The position numbers and the translations under genes are program-made. Positions 5,315-6,592 of a stretch of DNA of 6,592 nucleotides are shown here, one piece after another. Position 1 is the first letter of the stretch, and each line of letters starts with the position of its first letter. Source of the DNA: Planctomycetaceae bacterium (GTDB taxonomy: Bacteria > Planctomycetota > Planctomycetia > Pirellulales > Pirellulaceae); NCBI GenBank assembly GCA_012965455.1, contig DTSG01000571.1:1-6592 (forward strand). Direction: 5' to 3'. Below the pieces are notes generated by a model. That model saw only the letters and a list, made by a program, of their open reading frames with translations, did not search any database and was not told the origin of the DNA.

Positions 5315-6592
5315 ATGCGGACTTTAGCCTGTCTTAGCCTAGTCTTGCTCGTAACGGTGACTTTCACTGTCACGGCAGCAGAGGACGAGAGCCCAACCTA
5401 TGAGGGGGACATTGCTCCTATCTTCAAACGGGCCTGCATCCGTTGCCACAGCGCCAGTGCTCGTAAAGGCGAACTAGATTTATCATCTCCGCATGGGTTG
5501 TTCAAAGGTGGTGAGTCCGCAACGACCATTGTTTCCGGAGATTCTGAAGCGAGTTACCTGTACGAGCTCGTACATGAACATATGATGCCGCCTGAAGGTG
5601 AAGGGAAGCATCTCACCAAACAGGACGTTGCTACCATCAAATTATGGCTCGACGACGGCACGCCTTTCGCTGACGGTACTGATCCGAAATCATTTACGGA
5701 AGTCGTGGAAGTCAATCAACATGACATTCGGCCAATTATAATGTTGCGGTGCACCGTCTGTCATGGCAGTCGTCGCCAAGAAGGTGGCCTTGACCTCCGC
5801 ACCCGCGAGTCGATGCTAAAGGGTGGAAAATCAGGCCCAGCAATGGTACTTGGGAATCCAACGGAGAGTCTCTTGCTGAAGCGGATCCTCGCCGCAGAAA
5901 TGCCTCCGCGAGATAAGCTGCTTCCTTCAGGCGTAAAAATTATGCCGAGCGGTGAACTTGACAAGCTCACTCGTTGGATAACTCTTGGTGCTCCGGAAGT
6001 CGAGATAACTGCGGACAGCGCTACCGCAGAACCTGATACGATCGTGACTGACGAGGATCGCAAGTTTTGGGCATTTCAATCGTTGCAACCAATTTTGCCG
6101 CCCGCCGCGATCTCCGGTTTCGAAGGCACCAATGCAATCGACCTGTTTGTCGCAGAAAGACTAAAGGCAAATGGACTGAAATTTTCCACGGAAGCATCGC
6201 GGGCTGTATTAGTTAGGCGTCTGTATTTTGATCTGATCGGCTTACCCCCAAGTCCCGCAGAGATAACAGCCTTCGTCGCCGACAAACAACCGCTCGCCTA
6301 CGAACGGTTGGTACAGCGGTTACTGTCATCTCCTCGTTACGGTGAACGCTGGGCCAGGTTCTGGCTTGATGCGGCAGGTTACGCAGATTCAGAGGGAAAA
6401 CGCAGTGCGGACCCAATTCGTAATTCCGCGTGGCGGTATCGTGACTATGTCATACGTAGTATGAACACGGACAAGCCCTATTCGCAGTTTTTGTTGGAAC
6501 AAATTGCCGGCGATGAGTTGCTGGACTTTTCAGATCCCGAAAAGATCACGCCACAGCACGTCGAAAACCTAATCGCGACGGGATTCCTGCGG
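5315..6592 (+). CDS. Exported planctomycete cytochrome c (PSCyt1-like, two haem sites) / DUF1549 protein, 3'-truncated
   Basis: The frame is open from ATG 5315 to the right edge (426 residues seen). The family usually continues through DUF1549 into a DUF1553 domain, which would lie outside the window. Residues 1-22 form a Sec signal peptide (MRTLACLSLVLLVTVTFTVTAA, cleavage likely near AEDE). Two cytochrome c modules follow: CIRCH at 41-45 with MMPP at 90-93, and CTVCH at 146-150 with MPP at 196-198. In both, His to the candidate axial Met is 46 residues, and LDL and KGG recur at the same offsets, so the second looks like a tandem copy. The DUF1549 domain runs from about 272 to the edge, with LYFDLIGLPPSP at 303-314, YGERWARFWLD at 342-352, YADSEG, AWRYRDYVI at 372-380 and EQIAGDELL. 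These proteins are abundant in PVC bacteria, are predicted periplasmic or surface-associated, and often sit near sulfatase, DUF1501 or sugar genes; their biochemical role is unproven, though an electron-transfer or oxidative role in polymer breakdown has been proposed. Covalent haem attachment is predicted from CxxCH only. Confidence 0.9.
   Translation, partial: MRTLACLSLVLLVTVTFTVTAAEDESPTYEGDIAPIFKRACIRCHSASARKGELDLSSPHGLFKGGESATTIVSGDSEASYLYELVHEHMMPPEGEGKHLTKQDVATIKLWLDDGTPFADGTDPKSFTEVVEVNQHDIRPIIMLRCTVCHGSRRQEGGLDLRTRESMLKGGKSGPAMVLGNPTESLLLKRILAAEMPPRDKLLPSGVKIMPSGELDKLTRWITLGAPEVEITADSATAEPDTIVTDEDRKFWAFQSLQPILPPAAISGFEGTNAIDLFVAERLKANGLKFSTEASRAVLVRRLYFDLIGLPPSPAEITAFVADKQPLAYERLVQRLLSSPRYGERWARFWLDAAGYADSEGKRSADPIRNSAWRYRDYVIRSMNTDKPYSQFLLEQIAGDELLDFSDPEKITPQHVENLIATGFLR

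Noticed and set aside
5761..6416. Three minus-strand open frames of 67-100 codons
   Set aside because: They are antisense to the cytochrome/DUF1549 gene, which is open through the whole region and carries strong motifs.

Overview
The window suggests a planctomycete, or a close relative in the PVC group such as a verrucomicrobium. The strongest sign is the gene at the right edge. It is a secreted protein with planctomycete-type cytochrome c modules followed by a DUF1549 domain, an architecture largely confined to Planctomycetota and Verrucomicrobiota. The DUF1080 (3-keto-disaccharide hydrolase) C-terminus at the left edge is also very abundant in those groups. There is no rRNA, tRNA, insertion sequence, CRISPR array or phage gene. 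Coding density is high and intergenic space is short.

Layout, left to right: (1) the C-terminal 143 codons of a DUF1080 protein, + strand; (2) 27 bp later a complete HpcH/HpaI-type class II aldolase, + strand, plausibly co-transcribed with it; (3) a complete secreted (Tat-like) intradiol ring-cleavage dioxygenase, - strand, ending 16 bp from the aldolase stop; (4) about 140 bp of divergent intergenic DNA; (5) a complete protein resembling the large subunit of N,N-dimethylformamidase, + strand; (6) a complete M81/MlrC-like metallopeptidase, - strand, whose 3' end overlaps that of gene 5 by 11 bp; (7) another 141 bp divergent intergenic region; (8) a PSCyt1-like/DUF1549 protein, + strand, running off the right edge after 426 codons.

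The gene order is + + - + - +, so apart from the first pair there is no operon. The two divergent spacers are the likely control regions. The two convergent junctions are so tight (16 bp gap, 11 bp overlap) that no intrinsic terminator fits between the genes. Functionally the window looks like a patch of accessory catabolic enzymes: sugar hydrolysis (DUF1080), retro-aldol cleavage of a 2-keto acid (HpaI family), extracytoplasmic aromatic-ring opening (intradiol dioxygenase), C-N bond hydrolysis (dimethylformamidase-like and MlrC-like), and a haem-bearing exported protein of unknown role. No single pathway is proved. The most notable points are the pairing of two unusual amide/peptide hydrolase families tail to tail, and a duplicated haem-binding module in the last gene. 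All families are known; I see no clearly undescribed system.
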